Shown: one piece after another, positions 11,560-23,045 of the stretch
Layout: the number at the start of each line of letters is the position of its first letter
Numbering within the stretch: the stretch's first letter is position 1
NCBI GenBank assembly: GCA_009617715.1
Contig: VTFK01000122.1
Span: 434,001 to 498,000 of the forward strand
DNA: 64,000 bases
From: Plectrocnemia conspersa
Taxonomy: Eukaryota > Arthropoda > Insecta > Trichoptera > Polycentropodidae
Direction: 5' to 3'
The notes under the pieces: generated by a model
Seen by the model: the letters and a program-made list of their open reading frames with translations, nothing else
What the model was told of the DNA's origin: nothing
The model's database searches: none
Made by a program: the position numbers and the translations under genes

Positions 11560-11835
11560 TGCTTCGAGACAGCTCTGACGAATCACAGATGCAGATACTG
11601 ATGGGCCAATTGCATCGCTTGATTATTTAAGCAACGAAATATGTCCATGAAACATGTCTTTGAAAAAATGAAACTGCAAGGAAGAACTTCTGCAAATCGT
11701 TACTACAACAGTGGTTTTTACGCAGGTTAGACGCATTGTCTATGGCGTATCATTTACGCACAAAAATAGATAGTTTTTCTGCTGCTTACGATTGGCTAAT
11801 ATACTAGCAGGTATGTGGTCTGTGAAATCTCTAAT
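11560..11835. repeat. Dispersed repeat X, copy 1
   Basis: Starts with CTCTGACGAATCACAGATG and CCAATTGCAT, which match 22678-22730. Further on, AGTTTTTCTGCTGCTTACGATTG matches the CGGTGGTACTTACAGTGATT part of the copy at 22665-23045. A third copy at 36085-36380 shares the later part. About 300 bp, non-coding, with no clear terminal repeats. Family unknown. Confidence 0.45.
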
Positions 11836-12149
11836 TATTACGCAATTGTGGTATTAAGTATTCTCTTTTATTGTAAGGCCTTTTGTCAAAACGAGTTGTT
11901 TTTTCCTTTTCACATTTAAAATGCTAGTTTAAATATGTAAAGGAACCCACTTTTGATTGATCAGCATGATTTTCGTGTATCGAGATCAGTACAAATGAAT
12001 CTGTTTTGTTTTTCCAATTTTGTGATGAAAAATCTCGATATATGCAATCAAGTAGTTGACTTCTACACAAATTTTGAAAATACTTTTGTTAAAGATTCTC
12101 ATGCATAACTTCTTAAAAAAATAGTTTTTTTAATTATACTTTTCAAATT

Positions 12150-12665
12150 GTAAATATGTTCAATATGGGCATCACAAATCGTCTGAATACAATGCCTCAT
12201 CAGGTATTATTCAAGGTTCTTATCTCGTCCGAAACATATATTTTCTGTTTATTAATGATATTAATGAAGTTTTTCCAAAATAAAATTGTTACTTTTCCCC
12301 AATGATCTTAAAGTATTTATTATTGATGGTGGCCATCCGCTAATAATATTATTTAGCATAAAAAATGACATAATAGAGCAAGAACATTATTTAAATATCA
12401 CAATGTGCCATCATAAGTGGTAACCGTTTAGGTGTCTTGTTTTAAGAAGACCATATTTTTATTAGTATATACAAAAAATATATGCAATAAAGCTTCAAAG
12501 ATCAATTGAGGAGTTTGAGAGCACTGTGTAACTTATACAAAGACCTAGTGAGCTTCTTTGGTCTGACTACAAAATAATGCAATCAATTCACTTATAATAG
12601 AAAAAGTATAAAAAAAGATTTCTCAGATACTTTATATGAAAAAATAGAAATACTATTTATTTTTA
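12150..12665 (+). pseudogene. Decayed jockey-like LINE (RT)
   Basis: Remnants of RT motifs occur in the right order on the plus strand. A motif B relative (SGIIQGSYL at about 12195) is followed by FINDINE (about 12250) and, after frameshifts, DLKVFI (about 12304), the part following the YADD box. Then come WSDYKIMQSIHL (from 12559) and KKYKKRFLRYF (about 12603). The last matches EKVQRKFLRYL in the LINE at 56-58 kb. Multiple stops and frame changes show it is old and dead. Confidence 0.65.
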
Positions 12666-12909
12666 TTTACCAAAAAAATCTTAAAAGGTATGCTGTAATA
12701 TGATTTCCTTGAGTTGCGTCGACGGATGTAGTGAGCTAATTTACACACATTTTTAATTAGTTAGTATACAGCTAATTTTATGCATCGTTCCAAAATTTTG
12801 GGGGTGATTTAATTTTACGTATTAATCCAAAATTATTTCTGTTGTTATTTATTTATTAATCTCACGATTGATTGTATTTAAATAAATGAATAAATTGAAC
12901 TTTTACATT

Positions 12910-13230
12910 ATAAATAAAGGTGCCTTTTGTACGTCATAGGCTACGGGAACCTAAGCATTAGAAAAAGCCAAGGGTAGGACTAGGTGACGTCTTGTATTTG
13001 AAGAGTTTTCAGCAGAAAAAGTCGATGTTGTTGAATTTTTCATAGGGATCCGTGTCGCGCACATGGAAAGTGACGCACCCCGTGAATAATTAACGAGACG
13101 TTGCTGCTTCGTGCGCTTTATACGTGGCAATAATTGGCTCGATTTCGAGTTACATCCGCTGATCTCCGACACGGGGATCCCACGGGAGTCAGTTGATACC
13201 ACGCGGATCCCACGCCCCAAGATAAGGATA
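12910..13230. other. G+C-richer patch, unknown
   Basis: Contains GGGATCCCACGGGAG and GCGGATCCCACGCC, a small internal repeat of GGATCCCAC. A minus-strand frame of 89 codons (12951-13220) crosses it with no recognised domain. Candidate regulatory element or element fragment. Confidence 0.25.
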
Positions 13231-14287
13231 GGAGCTCACTCACAGATTTATTGTTGTTTTATTGGGATATTTCGTATGAATTAACCTGGTCTAAAATTCA
13301 CTATTTTTCTATTCAAATATATGACTATAAAATATAAGATAAAATATTCGCCAAGATGTGCTTGCTATTAACTAATTAAAATATGTTATATAATGCAATA
13401 AATAACAATGGCTACATTATCTAAATATAAATTAATCGCATTATTTACACTTTAAAACACACGACATAACATAGTGTGTTCACATCGTACGCTAACGAGT
13501 TAATGCAAGTACCATATATTATGTTAATCCAGGGCCTGCAAAACTAATATTCAAATATACCAATTTAGATTTAGCACGAGCCAAAATTAAATTATTCACA
13601 TCTTATCGCATCCCGACCGCGGATTAACAGTAACCCGTGAATCAGTATTATAGTATGTACGATTCGACCAATGTTAATTAATAGCATATTCTATAGGGTT
13701 TAAACTGTCACTATGATGAATAATTAATTTATTTATACTTTGAAGAAGTTAATATAATAAAATTCCGGTGTCTAGATATAATTGGGTTTTTGCAAGTTTA
13801 TATATTGTCTATTTTAAGAATCGATTACATCAATTTATATCATCATAATGATTTTAACTTTGTTTTTATTAAAAAAATATTTGATGTGTAAATTACAGTG
13901 GTATATAAACATATTTAGGTGTAGTTATTTTTAATCAATTAACTGTTTATTACCGTTTTGATTATATTGTTATAAAAAATAAAGCTGGCGTATTATTGGC
14001 GTAAATATAACAAATAAGATATATAGTCACGAGCTGTTTGCTTTCTCTTATTGTGTAAACATTTTTTTTGCTCATAATGCCTGTACAAATATATTCCAGA
14101 AATTGCAAAACAAAAATAGAAGAGCAGTTCTAAAAAAATAATTAATATATAATAGTATAAAACACATTAAAAAGATAAATTAGATTGATGTGGGTAAGGG
14201 GATGTTTTTTTGTTTTAAAATGTAGTTTTATAAATACGATGAATGTATTCTATATTAAAAATGTATAGTAGCACTAAGATAATAGTA
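13231..14287. other. AT-rich stretch, no gene seen
   Basis: Runs of A and T, no frame of note and no repeat end up to the target site of the Tigger-like element. Confidence 0.5.
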
Positions 14288-14289
14288 TA

Positions 14290-15401
14290 CAGGCGGCCCT
14301 CGACTTTCGCACATAATTGGTTCCTGAAAATGTGTGCGAATGTTGAATGTTCGAAAGTAGAGGGGAGTAAAAAAATTTGAAATTGTGTGTATTTTAAAAT
14401 ATTTATTTATCAAGTAAATATAATATGTTTAAGAGGCGTTTAAGAGACATGTTTAAGTGGGATTTGCCGGTGTTTCCTTTGAAAAGTTATCAAGAGTTAA
14501 TATTTTCCACTATTCTTTTTTTTCTTCATATAGTATTTTATAACATGCTACGTGTTTATTAATCGCCCTACGCACTTGAGATATGCGTTCTCCATTGAAA
14601 TCACAATCTTCCATAATATTTAAAAATTTGTCAAGATGCGTGAAGGCTTCATTCATATTTTTCATTGTTAAAGAGTTTTCCAAAATAAACCTGTCTCGTC
14701 TTCATTAAATATTTGGCTAGAGGAATATTCTCCATCTTCAATAATTTTGGATAATTAGGAAATAAATTCTTTTGCAACATCTTTGTCCACATCAGTCGAT
14801 TCTCCAGTAAATTTAATATTATGAAAAAAATACCTCATTTTAAAATTGTAAAACCAACCGTTACTTGCTTGAAAAACCGTGTTAAAAACTTTTTTTTAAT
14901 CTATCCTTCCAATCATTGGCAAACTAAGAGCTTTTGATTGAATAAATGAAATACTCAAAGGGACATCTTTTTGATGTTGTTCATCGATCCATGATGACAA
15001 AGATTTTTCCATTTCATCCATGTTTTTTTTGCTGTGTTTTTTTGGAAACATATCTTTAAAGATTGTGGAAATATACCTTTAAATTCACAATTTTGAACGT
15101 GTTCCTTAATTATATTTTTATTTTGCAAAATTGAACATATCATAGACCTGTTTGTATCACACGGACGTCCGATTGATGCAAAAGATTCACCGCTATCAGA
15201 ACGTCTAATAATTTCCATCTTTGTCTCTAATCGTGTAAAGTTTATGAGTCCTTGATTTATTTTTGTTCGTATCAACACTAAAGTTTTTCCGTTTCTCACT
15301 CGTGTTTATAATTTAAAAAAAAAAAAAAAATTAAAAAAAAAAAAAATGTTTTTTTTTTAATTTAATTTTTTTTTGGACGTTGGAAAGTCGAGGGCCGTAT
15401 A
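14290..15401 (-). mobile_element. Tigger/pogo-like DNA transposon, internally deleted
   Basis: Inverted ends share GGCCCTCGACTTTC: CAGGCGGCCCTCGACTTTC at 14290 and GAAAGTCGAGGGCCGTATA ending at 15401. TA dinucleotides flank both sides (14288-14289, 15402-15403), as for the Tc1/mariner/pogo superfamily. CAGGC starts, a CENP-B-like transposase on the minus strand and a length of 1.1 kb against more than 2 kb for full elements mark a deletion derivative. Near the right end (15315-15375) is a poly-A, poly-A, poly-T tract that could form a foldback. It cannot make functional transposase itself; it could once have been moved in trans. Confidence 0.8.
14490..15299 (-). pseudogene. Tigger-type transposase, broken
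   Basis: Read on the minus strand from 15299, the first 114 codons contain a CENP-B/psq-type helix-turn-helix (TRLETKMEIIRRSDSGES, then RSMICSILQNKN). After a frameshift near 14955, the second DNA-binding part and the start of the DDE domain follow, including GWFYNFKMRY and IFNEDETGLFWK at about 14715-14680. This is the first catalytic aspartate region. Then the frame jumps directly to a C-terminal segment (NEAFTHLDKFLNIMED, VRRAINKHVACYKILYEEK) ending at a stop at 14490. The middle of the DDE domain is missing. One in-frame TAA lies near 14760. Confidence 0.75.
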
Positions 15402-15690
15402 TAGCATTAATCAATCATATAAACATGTAATTATACATAACGATAAAAGTTTAAACAATTTATTTTTCTTATATTTTTGAAATCATTGATTATGCATATG
15501 AAAAAAACATATAAATCATGAGACAAAAATCTTGTACCATGTAATTTGCGTTTATTACAAATTCATGATAAGGTGATTTTTTAATGTAGCTATTGCTTCT
15601 ATTGTATTTGTTTTGAGTTTAACTAAAAACGTTCAACGGATGATACACTAGTGAACCATTAAATTGTTTAAAAAAATAATGGACCAAACA

Positions 15691-16270
15691 ATTTTCACTT
15701 ACGTTAACGTCGCTGACAAATATGCGATTGTTTTTTTCTGATCCGTATTCGCTCCATTAGTGCTTCATCACGTTTTCGCTACAATGTATCCATACACCGG
15801 CGAAGAGCAAAGCTCCATTTTCGTGACGGAACAGAAAATCGATACTTTGCCGTGGCGGCGAAATTTTCCCGTGTTTGATAATAGGTACTACTTCGTAGAA
15901 ACTACGCCAAATTGAACATCGTGCGGTGTAATTTTAATTTCTCAACGCTTCGGTCGTTCGATTTCTCTCGTATTTCGCGGGTCGAATAGACCCCGAAGCG
16001 AAGGATTGCCCGACCTGGTTAATTGGACCGTTTCCTCGAAGTGAATCTTCCCAGAGGCTCGCCACGAACCTATACACTGGAGTAGCATATACATGTATAT
16101 TTTTCGGGTCGTGCTCTAATTTCATGTACAAAGTCACGACGACCGTCCGGCGGGCGCCCGTCGAGCTTTCGTCGCTAAGAGGCCCTCGGAAGCTTTTGAA
16201 TGTGACGAAAATTTAATTAAAGGCCGCAGATTTTAATTAAAAACACATACCTAATCGACGCGGTTAAGGT
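15691..16270. promoter_or_regulatory. Candidate regulatory island
   Basis: CpG-rich block (CGGCGGGCGCCCGTCG, AGGCTCGCCACGAACC) within AT-rich DNA, followed by TTTAATTAAA repeats that are candidate homeodomain sites (about 16210-16240). A minus-strand frame at 15934-16137 is unremarkable. ACTTACGTTAACG at 15696 would read as a minus-strand donor (AAC|GTAAGTG), but no acceptor was found for an exon. Candidate enhancer or conserved element. Confidence 0.3.
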
Positions 16271-17167
16271 TAACATTGTGGTTAATTTTAATTTAAAGTT
16301 TCTGCAGAGAGGCGCATAAGGGTGTATACAGTCTAGTGGTTTCACGTTGGTTATAACGCTAGGTTTGAAGTAGTTTCCAAAATATTAAATGAAAAAATTA
16401 TGAAAATTTAATATACACGAAAAATAATAATAATTTTACATCAACATTTAATCTAACCTAACCGATATTATACGATAATTTTATGAAACTCTGGTAAATA
16501 CGGTAATCATTACATAAACATAGAATTCAATGAATAATACCGTTTTTATGAAAATCTACATTGTAAATCCTATGAAATCTTTGAATCCTTTAATGACTTC
16601 CGCCTGGTTTTGGAATACTTTACCCCTTGAATATAATTACAAGTAGCTAAAACGAGAAAGCTGTTAAATGAGTGAATGCGACAAAACTTCATAATTTAAT
16701 TAATTAAACATAGATAAGAGCATTGGCTTGCAATATAAATCATCTACGTTTATTGATTAACATTGGATGTTTTTTTCTTTTAATTTTTCATTCATATAAA
16801 TTTTTCGACGATATGATTCGTCAGGTTTTAAAAAATAGTAATGAACTTCCCTTATTTTCTCCATCATACAATAATTATAATTTTATTTTTATACAATGAT
16901 GGCTTAGGTGCTTGTCTTATTGCTTCATCTGCATTTAATTACTGACAAGATATTTTTCTGTATATGTTACAGGCAAAGTGTAAATTTAAAAAATGCAGAG
17001 TATCTTAATAGTATTACATAATAGATAAAAATGTACATCAATTTAATACTAGAAATAGAGACAGTTATAAAAAAATGAATACGGCTAGGAGAATAATTTA
17101 CATAGATGTGAGTTTATATAATAATATTCCTAGGGCAATCTGCAAAAATAAAAATGTAGCGAGTTTC
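16271..17167. other. AT-rich stretch, no gene seen
   Basis: A good acceptor-like ATATGTTACAG occurs at 16972 without a plausible downstream donor. No other signal. Confidence 0.45.
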
Positions 17168-17415
17168 TTAAATGGAATAAACGCCAGTGACTCACCGGTG
17201 CGTCATTTGTTGATTTTATTTTTACAAATTATTTTTTTAAATCAAGTTAACAAATTATTTACAAAAAAATATATTTTTAATTAATAAAGATTAGTGTACT
17301 AGCTTTATTTATCAGTAAACCAAGTATTTTATATTTATTTTTAGAAAAAGATAATGGCCCTTGAAAAAAAATAATAGGCGACTCACTAAAAAGTCGCTGG
17401 CGTTTAAAAGGTTAA
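17168..17415. mobile_element. piggyBac-like TTAA miniature element, copy 1
   Basis: TTAA occurs at both ends (17168-17171, 17412-17415). Just inside are inverted repeats: AAACGCCAGTGACTCACC on the left, and GTGAGTCGCC-type with AAACGCCAGCGAC (reverse complement) on the right. The 248-bp length, TTAA sites and lack of coding fit a piggyBac-derived miniature element. The right half is matched by 26435-26624. Confidence 0.55.
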
Positions 17416-18180
17416 GAAACAAACTCTTTTTTTATACTCTGTTTATGTTCGTATTATGTTTTATTTTATATGTATATTTTAATTAAATCTGTTTACTGTA
17501 TAAACAATTAACTATATTAGCTAAAATTAATAAAATAAATAATAATAAATAAGTAAAACTCATAGTTAGTGTATACTTTGTCTAGTCATTGTATACTTTA
17601 TTGAATTTTAACACCTTAACTGTAACCCATTTATATTTATATATGTTACAACGAATGTATGAAATTGCTTATTGCATGAAATGGGCAAAAAAGGTCCTAA
17701 TTCAAAGTGGAATTCAACATTGTAATAAATATGTCGTATTTTCTCAATATATTCTTCTTCAAATTCTGATATAGCTATATTTTTAGTAATGTTTTACATA
17801 TTTTATCATTGGGTCTAAGGTTGCTAAATTCATTGAATAATTTTATTTACTATATATTTTTTTGTTTATAGATTTAATAGATGTTTACATGTATGCAATA
17901 ATATTTTCATTTACAAAATTCAACAATATTATTTTCACTCGCCATAATCGACCGGAAGGATTTTAAACAATTGTTTTTAAAAACAATCTGATTTTCAGAA
18001 GTTAAATGTTTTAAATTAGATTAATTATAAATATATTTTTTATTGATATTAAATTAAAAAACTTCCAGTTGATTTTTACTATTTTTATTTACTCTTGTAC
18101 GAAACTTAATCGATTTACAAGTTTTTTTATGGTTACAAAGTTTTTATATAAATTATAAAACACTTTTAAAGTTGCCTGTA
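17416..18180. other. AT-rich stretch, no gene seen
   Basis: Only AT-driven short frames. Nothing supported. Confidence 0.5.
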
Positions 18181-18960
18181 CAGTTAATGCAATAACGAAT
18201 ACATTCGTGTATGTTCTCGTAGGCTCAAAATCATACCGATGATCGGGTTGAACTTTCGGGGTTTCAAGTATTTAGCTAGAACTGATTGAAGAGTCGAAAT
18301 CAAAGCTGTTGCTTTCTAGATTTTTTATGATCGCCTCGGTCGATTTGACGTAGTTTCGCTTAGTACGAGTTTTGCGGAACTCTCGTTGTTCCAAGTTGAA
18401 AGCGAAGTGGTAGTTCTGTGTCAAGTTCTGATTAGTGTCTAAATAAAGTTTCTGAAAAATATTTTTTTGTCTGGAATGTTTGCAATAAGTGGCGGAAGCG
18501 ATTTAGTGTAGCCGAGTCTAATATCCCTTCGTCTTCGATCATCCTACCAATGTGATGATTTGTGGCAAATCAGACTAATTGTTAACAGTTTAAGCAACAA
18601 CATAGAAAAATATATTTTACTTGTGTTGTGTGATTGAATGTGTAAAATTATCAGTTGAATTAATTGTTGCGATATTTTCGAAATTTAATATATCGAAATG
18701 CATGCTTGGAATTTTAGTGTTCTGGTGAGTTGGGCTAAAAAGTGAAGTCGTCACTTTTAAGCCCACTGAAGCGAGGCGCAATCTTACGTACGTGCTACGA
18801 CTATTTTGCAATACAAACGAAAGCGTGAATCGCGCACCGTGAAGACGTACACATGGAATCGCACACCGTTAATTGAGTTCGTGCTAAATTTTCGTGAGAG
18901 CACAAAAAATATTTCGACTCCTAGAAAGATCAACCGCCCTTGGCTCTAAGATTTAGCAGT
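18181..18960. promoter_or_regulatory. Candidate regulatory island
   Basis: Two G+C-richer blocks (18200-18560 and 18720-18960) with many TCG/CGA words and no repeat partner in the window. The minus-strand frame at 18617-18811 is not convincing. Composition and uniqueness suggest conserved non-coding DNA; this is inference. Confidence 0.25.
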
Positions 18961-19089
18961 TTATGCTTATAAACTATACACGAAACTATTACTAACGGTT
19001 AGTTCCTCGGTTTCGGTGACGTAATATGTTAGTGCTCTCTGGAGAGTCCTAGTTTGATGTTGCTTCCATTATTCCATTATTAATACAAC

Positions 19090-19720
19090 AGTTTTCACTA
19101 ATGGCAGCTCGTTTAGGCGTATTTTTCGACATTTATCAAACAAGGCTAACATAAAACGCTAATTAATTAATTAAAACCGCTTCGAGTCGGAATTTTACGC
19201 TGAAAGTTTAATTAATCCGCGTTTTAGTATGTGCTTCTTTGAGAGCCGGAGAATGTTCCACTCTATTCATGGTTTGCTTTGTGCGTCCTGAAAAAATACG
19301 TTTCTTCAGCGTTTGTTTATGGACCTAACTAACTTTCTATGTTTTACTGCCGCCTATAAACTGCGAGGCTATATGTGTAGTGCGTACTCTGAATTACTCT
19401 GGTTGAGTACGTACTCAGGTGACCTTCTTTCGCTATTTGCTGATACTATGCGTGGCGTGTTTTGATTTATGGCTTTTCTCGATTAAATCCGAAATTCCTC
19501 ACAGGCATATGGCGTTGTTCGTAATGATCCTCGGTGCTCATTGTGCCCGAGGACAAAGACCTGAAATATGGTGCACATAAATCGGGTCTAATTTTATATT
19601 ACGCCGTTCGGGGACACGGGATTCGGGGATTTGGTTGACGAAGTCCGCGGTATTAACGTCGTGATTTGCATATTCGTCGTAACGTAGATTTACGCTTTGG
19701 ATACGGGTATATTTTGATAC
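19090..19720. promoter_or_regulatory. Candidate regulatory island with homeodomain sites
   Basis: Contains TAATTAATTAATTAA at 19160-19174 and TTTAATTAATCCGCG at 19208, the TAATTA core bound by many homeodomains. They sit beside CpG-containing unique sequence (GACGAAGTCCGCGG, CGTCGTAACG). No open frame explains it. With 18181-18960 it forms the longest run of non-repetitive, G+C-richer sequence in the first third of the window. Confidence 0.3.
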
Positions 19721-20442
19721 GGATTGAAATCACGTTATGGTTAAAACGTATAATTTAATACAGGATTTGTCAAATATTCTATTTATTTATTGTTTATTTT
19801 AAATGAATTTTCACTGTAGGGAAATGTGTACTAACTGTTCTAGTCCAAAATGGAGCCTTTTCATAAATAATCTTACTTTAGTTAATATTTTCTTTGTATG
19901 CTGGCTGAGTGACTTTTGTCACCTACCTGGTTGAAAACATTTGCCATATTTTTTTAGAGTCTGTGCATCATATGAAACTTTTACACTTTGTAAATGTTTG
20001 ATTGTGAACCGTGGAAGTGTGACGTCGTTAATTCAATTGAACAGAACCTGAATAATTTTTTTTTCAATATTCTTTTGTATAAGAATAAAAAAATAAACAA
20101 GTGATTGTTATGACAGAATTTTAAAATAATAGTGCTATGAATATTTTATGATTATAAAAAATACATATTTACATTTAATGTAGATTTAAATTGCAGTGCT
20201 AAATTAAATATTGCTTAAACAAGTTAATTTTTTGTTGTGTACAAGTTTTAATATGAAATATGTAAAATTTAAATAATGTATTTAAGGTAAAAATGAAAAA
20301 AAAAGATTAACGTATCTAATATCTGAATTTAAAATTTAAATTAATTTGCTGAGCTATCTAGTAATTTGAGGAAAGTTTTAAAAACAGCTTTAAAAAGGCA
20401 ATTATCAGCTAGGCGGTTTTTTTCTTATTACATTACATTTAA
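19721..20442. other. AT-rich stretch, no gene seen
   Basis: No frames or repeat ends supported. Confidence 0.5.
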
Positions 20443-20520
20443 GTACGAAATAGCGTAGTCCGTAACGTCTCAGACTACTAACTCTAATGTTGCGAGTTCG
20501 AGCCCCGGCAGCGGCACTTT
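20443..20520 (+). repeat. tRNA-derived SINE head
   Basis: Contains an RNA polymerase III A-box-like TAGCGTAGTCCG (about 20449) and a B-box-like AGTTCGAGCCC (about 20497), spaced as in a tRNA and followed by CCGGCAGCGGCAC. The T-arm pairs only in part and no acceptor stem closes, so this is not a working tRNA gene. It looks like the 5' end of a tRNA-derived SINE. Confidence 0.5.
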
Positions 20521-20575
20521 AATTTTTACTTATAAAAATGCGCTATTATTTAAAAAATAACTGGCCCCAGCTGCA

Positions 20576-20640
20576 GTGACATCTATTGATTATAAATTGT
20601 ATAGCACATAATAATTTAAAATTAATAATATAGATGTCAC
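20576..20640. repeat. 11-bp inverted repeat
   Basis: GTGACATCTAT (20576-20586) is exactly complementary to ATAGATGTCAC (20630-20640) across an AT-rich spacer. It lies between the SINE-like head and the LINE-like tail. Confidence 0.6.
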
Positions 20641-20667
20641 CGATTCCCAGACTTTCAGTCTGATGGT

Positions 20668-20735
20668 TAATACTTACTTGTAGGTATTCAATATGTCTGA
20701 TTGACTTACTCAGTTGTTACAGATTTGCCCGTAAT
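20668..20735 (+). repeat. LINE 3'-end segment, plus orientation
   Basis: TTGTAGGTATTCAATATG, TCTGATTGACTTACTCAG and TTACAGATTTGCCCGTAA match the reverse complement of 42320-42370 and 62445-62475. It stops just before the conserved hairpin. It lies about 150 bp downstream of the tRNA-like head, an arrangement seen in SINEs that borrow a LINE tail. Confidence 0.55.
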
Positions 20736-21555
20736 TTTTAAGCATAACGAGTTGTAGGCTTTTTGACAGCAGGTATAATTAAAATTAAACTTGGCGATTT
20801 TAAAATTGTAATAAGTAGTCTTGATACATTTTATTGTTTTTTTTTATAACATATAATTATATGTTTATGAACCTCTATATAATATTCAAACTGTTTTTAT
20901 CGATTCTTCATAACTTTACAAATATATTCGAATAAAAATAAAGAATATTTGAAAACTCAAGTTCTTATGTTTTTGCTTCAGTTTTATGCGTAATTGCTTT
21001 CTCTTTTAAGTATAACACCACAATACGACTTTATTTTGCTTTGTTTTGACGGTTTTCTGCGTAGTTAATTGTTTTGTGAGATTTTTAGTCTCAAATTAAA
21101 ACTTTATCTTCAGCCTTGAAAAAATAAATATGTACATGTTCAAGGTCTTTATGTATTATATTTATATCTTGGCTTTAATTACAGTTGGACCCTTTTTGGC
21201 ATAATATCAACTAGTGACATACATTTGAACAAACACATTTTTTCCATTACATTACAATATTCGGTGTTTATGATATGTTAATAATATAATATAATACTAA
21301 AAATAATGTCAAATGAAAACACAAAACTGGAGAATCGTCTCTTTCAGACTTAATTCTAAAACTGCGATCCATTTTAAATTAATATGTAAAAAATCCTATT
21401 TTTAGAAAATCAATATTTGGCGTGTTAGTGCATTATCAGCTATCTACATTGTAGATTCTACAATATTTACCATAAGCGTTAGGATTTAATCTATTTTACA
21501 GCGTTGATGTAATGAAATAGTAATAAAAGATTTCATCGACCTCTTTCAGAATACA
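20736..21555. other. AT-rich stretch, no gene seen
   Basis: No supported feature. Confidence 0.5.
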
Positions 21556-21990
21556 ACTGTCGATATATATTTTTCCGCCATGCTGTGGCGATATTACCCC
21601 TCGCTGTGCAAAGTGCATTAGGGTTGATGCCCCAGGTCGATTGTCTGGCGTTCTTACATTAGACCACCCCGACAGGAATTTTTCCGCAAAACGGGAAATT
21701 CCTACCCCCTCCTTTCTCTGTCACACGCCGCCTTTGTGAAAAATTCAGCCACACCGCAGTCCATCGTCAATATTTGATGAGGACCGGAAAATCATGAAGT
21801 GTTGATGTGAGGTTTGTCTTTCTCTCTGCCCGGAACTTTTCCAGCTTTCCCCAGGTCTAATTTAGAGGTCTTTCGTTGACCGCAGGACTCACGCGTCGCG
21901 CATGTAAACAAATTCCAAAAAACAAAGGGACCGCTTCGGTTTGCTGTTGGATGACAATGTGTATTTTGAGCGGATTAAAACCCGAGGCGA
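21556..21990. promoter_or_regulatory. Candidate regulatory island
   Basis: Unique G+C-richer block. It holds a forkhead-type TGTAAACA (about 21903), an AACAAAG SOX/TCF-like word (about 21922) and CpGs (CACGCGTCGCGC). No open frame of note. Candidate enhancer by composition and motif content only. Confidence 0.3.
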
Positions 21991-22664
21991 AACTGAAATG
22001 GATACATACTTTATGTGTCTATTGAAAAGTTTGCCAAATGCTTAACATTTGGCACATATATACACACCATATCACCCCTATGCAACTTTGTTGGTAAACA
22101 AATACACAATGTGCAGGACTGATACATTTTCCATATTAAATAGTAATGATATTTTTTACTACGGATATGGACCTAATTAACAAATTGCATGTAACATAGC
22201 AAAATCAGCGTACTGTTATTTATTTTACCTTTTTAATGAATACATCCATATAATTTACATGCAGCGTTAAAAATGTTAACGTTGCACAATTCAGTAGCAA
22301 TCCATTACGTAGTATGGTAATTAAAAAACACGTGAAAACACTATAAAAAGTATTTTTATGAAGGTCGGTTTATAATTTTCACCAGTGAAAATTTGCACAT
22401 CATATGTATGTATTTTTAACGACCCTACTGCATTTTGTTGATTGATATTTTACGCTCGTTGACGATTAACAAAAATTAAGTTATGCTTTGGTTTAATCAG
22501 CTGTAAGCGTTTCAATATTATTTTGCAAATGGTCTGTGTTAAAATAGTCTTTTCTTTTTTACTCATATGTGTAACGAATTTGTAAACAAAAAATGGTTAT
22601 GAACTTATATTTCATTATATGTCATGTAGAAATGTAAATATTATATATAAAATAAACAAAATAA
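21991..22664. other. AT-rich stretch, no gene seen
   Basis: Nothing supported. Confidence 0.45.
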
Positions 22665-23045
22665 TAGGTAAAGACAGGTCTGGCGAATCACAGATGAGGA
22701 TGTTTGCAAGCCAATTGCATTCCGTATTGAACAAACCTGCCGAAATGTATTCACTGTCACGATTGCCACTCAGACGATCGATCGAAGAACAATCGTTATG
22801 TGCGTAGGGTACAATGAATTATTTAGCGCGTTCTTTCCAAACAAAGAGTAGTTTTCGGTGGTACTTACAGTGATTAACGTTTCCTACAAATGATCCGTGC
22901 ATGTTTCTAATTTGTAACGCAATTATTTGGTCTCTTCCATTGTTATAAATATAATGTGTACGAGGCTTCACTTTCAATACATTTCGTTTATTCAAGCAGT
23001 CATTAGATTGATCTCTAAATTATAACAAATTGTGCAGGTGGTTGA
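22665..23045. repeat. Dispersed repeat X, longest copy
   Basis: Matches 11560-11835 at its start (TCTGGCGAATCACAGATG) and 36085-36380 through its later part (AATTATTTAGCGCG, AAAGAGTAG, GATCTCTAAATTATAACAAA). The two overlaps together give a family length near 380 bp. No clear terminal repeats or coding. Confidence 0.5.

Noticed and set aside
20443..20520. Functional tRNA gene
   Set aside because: A- and B-boxes are present, but acceptor and T stems do not pair.
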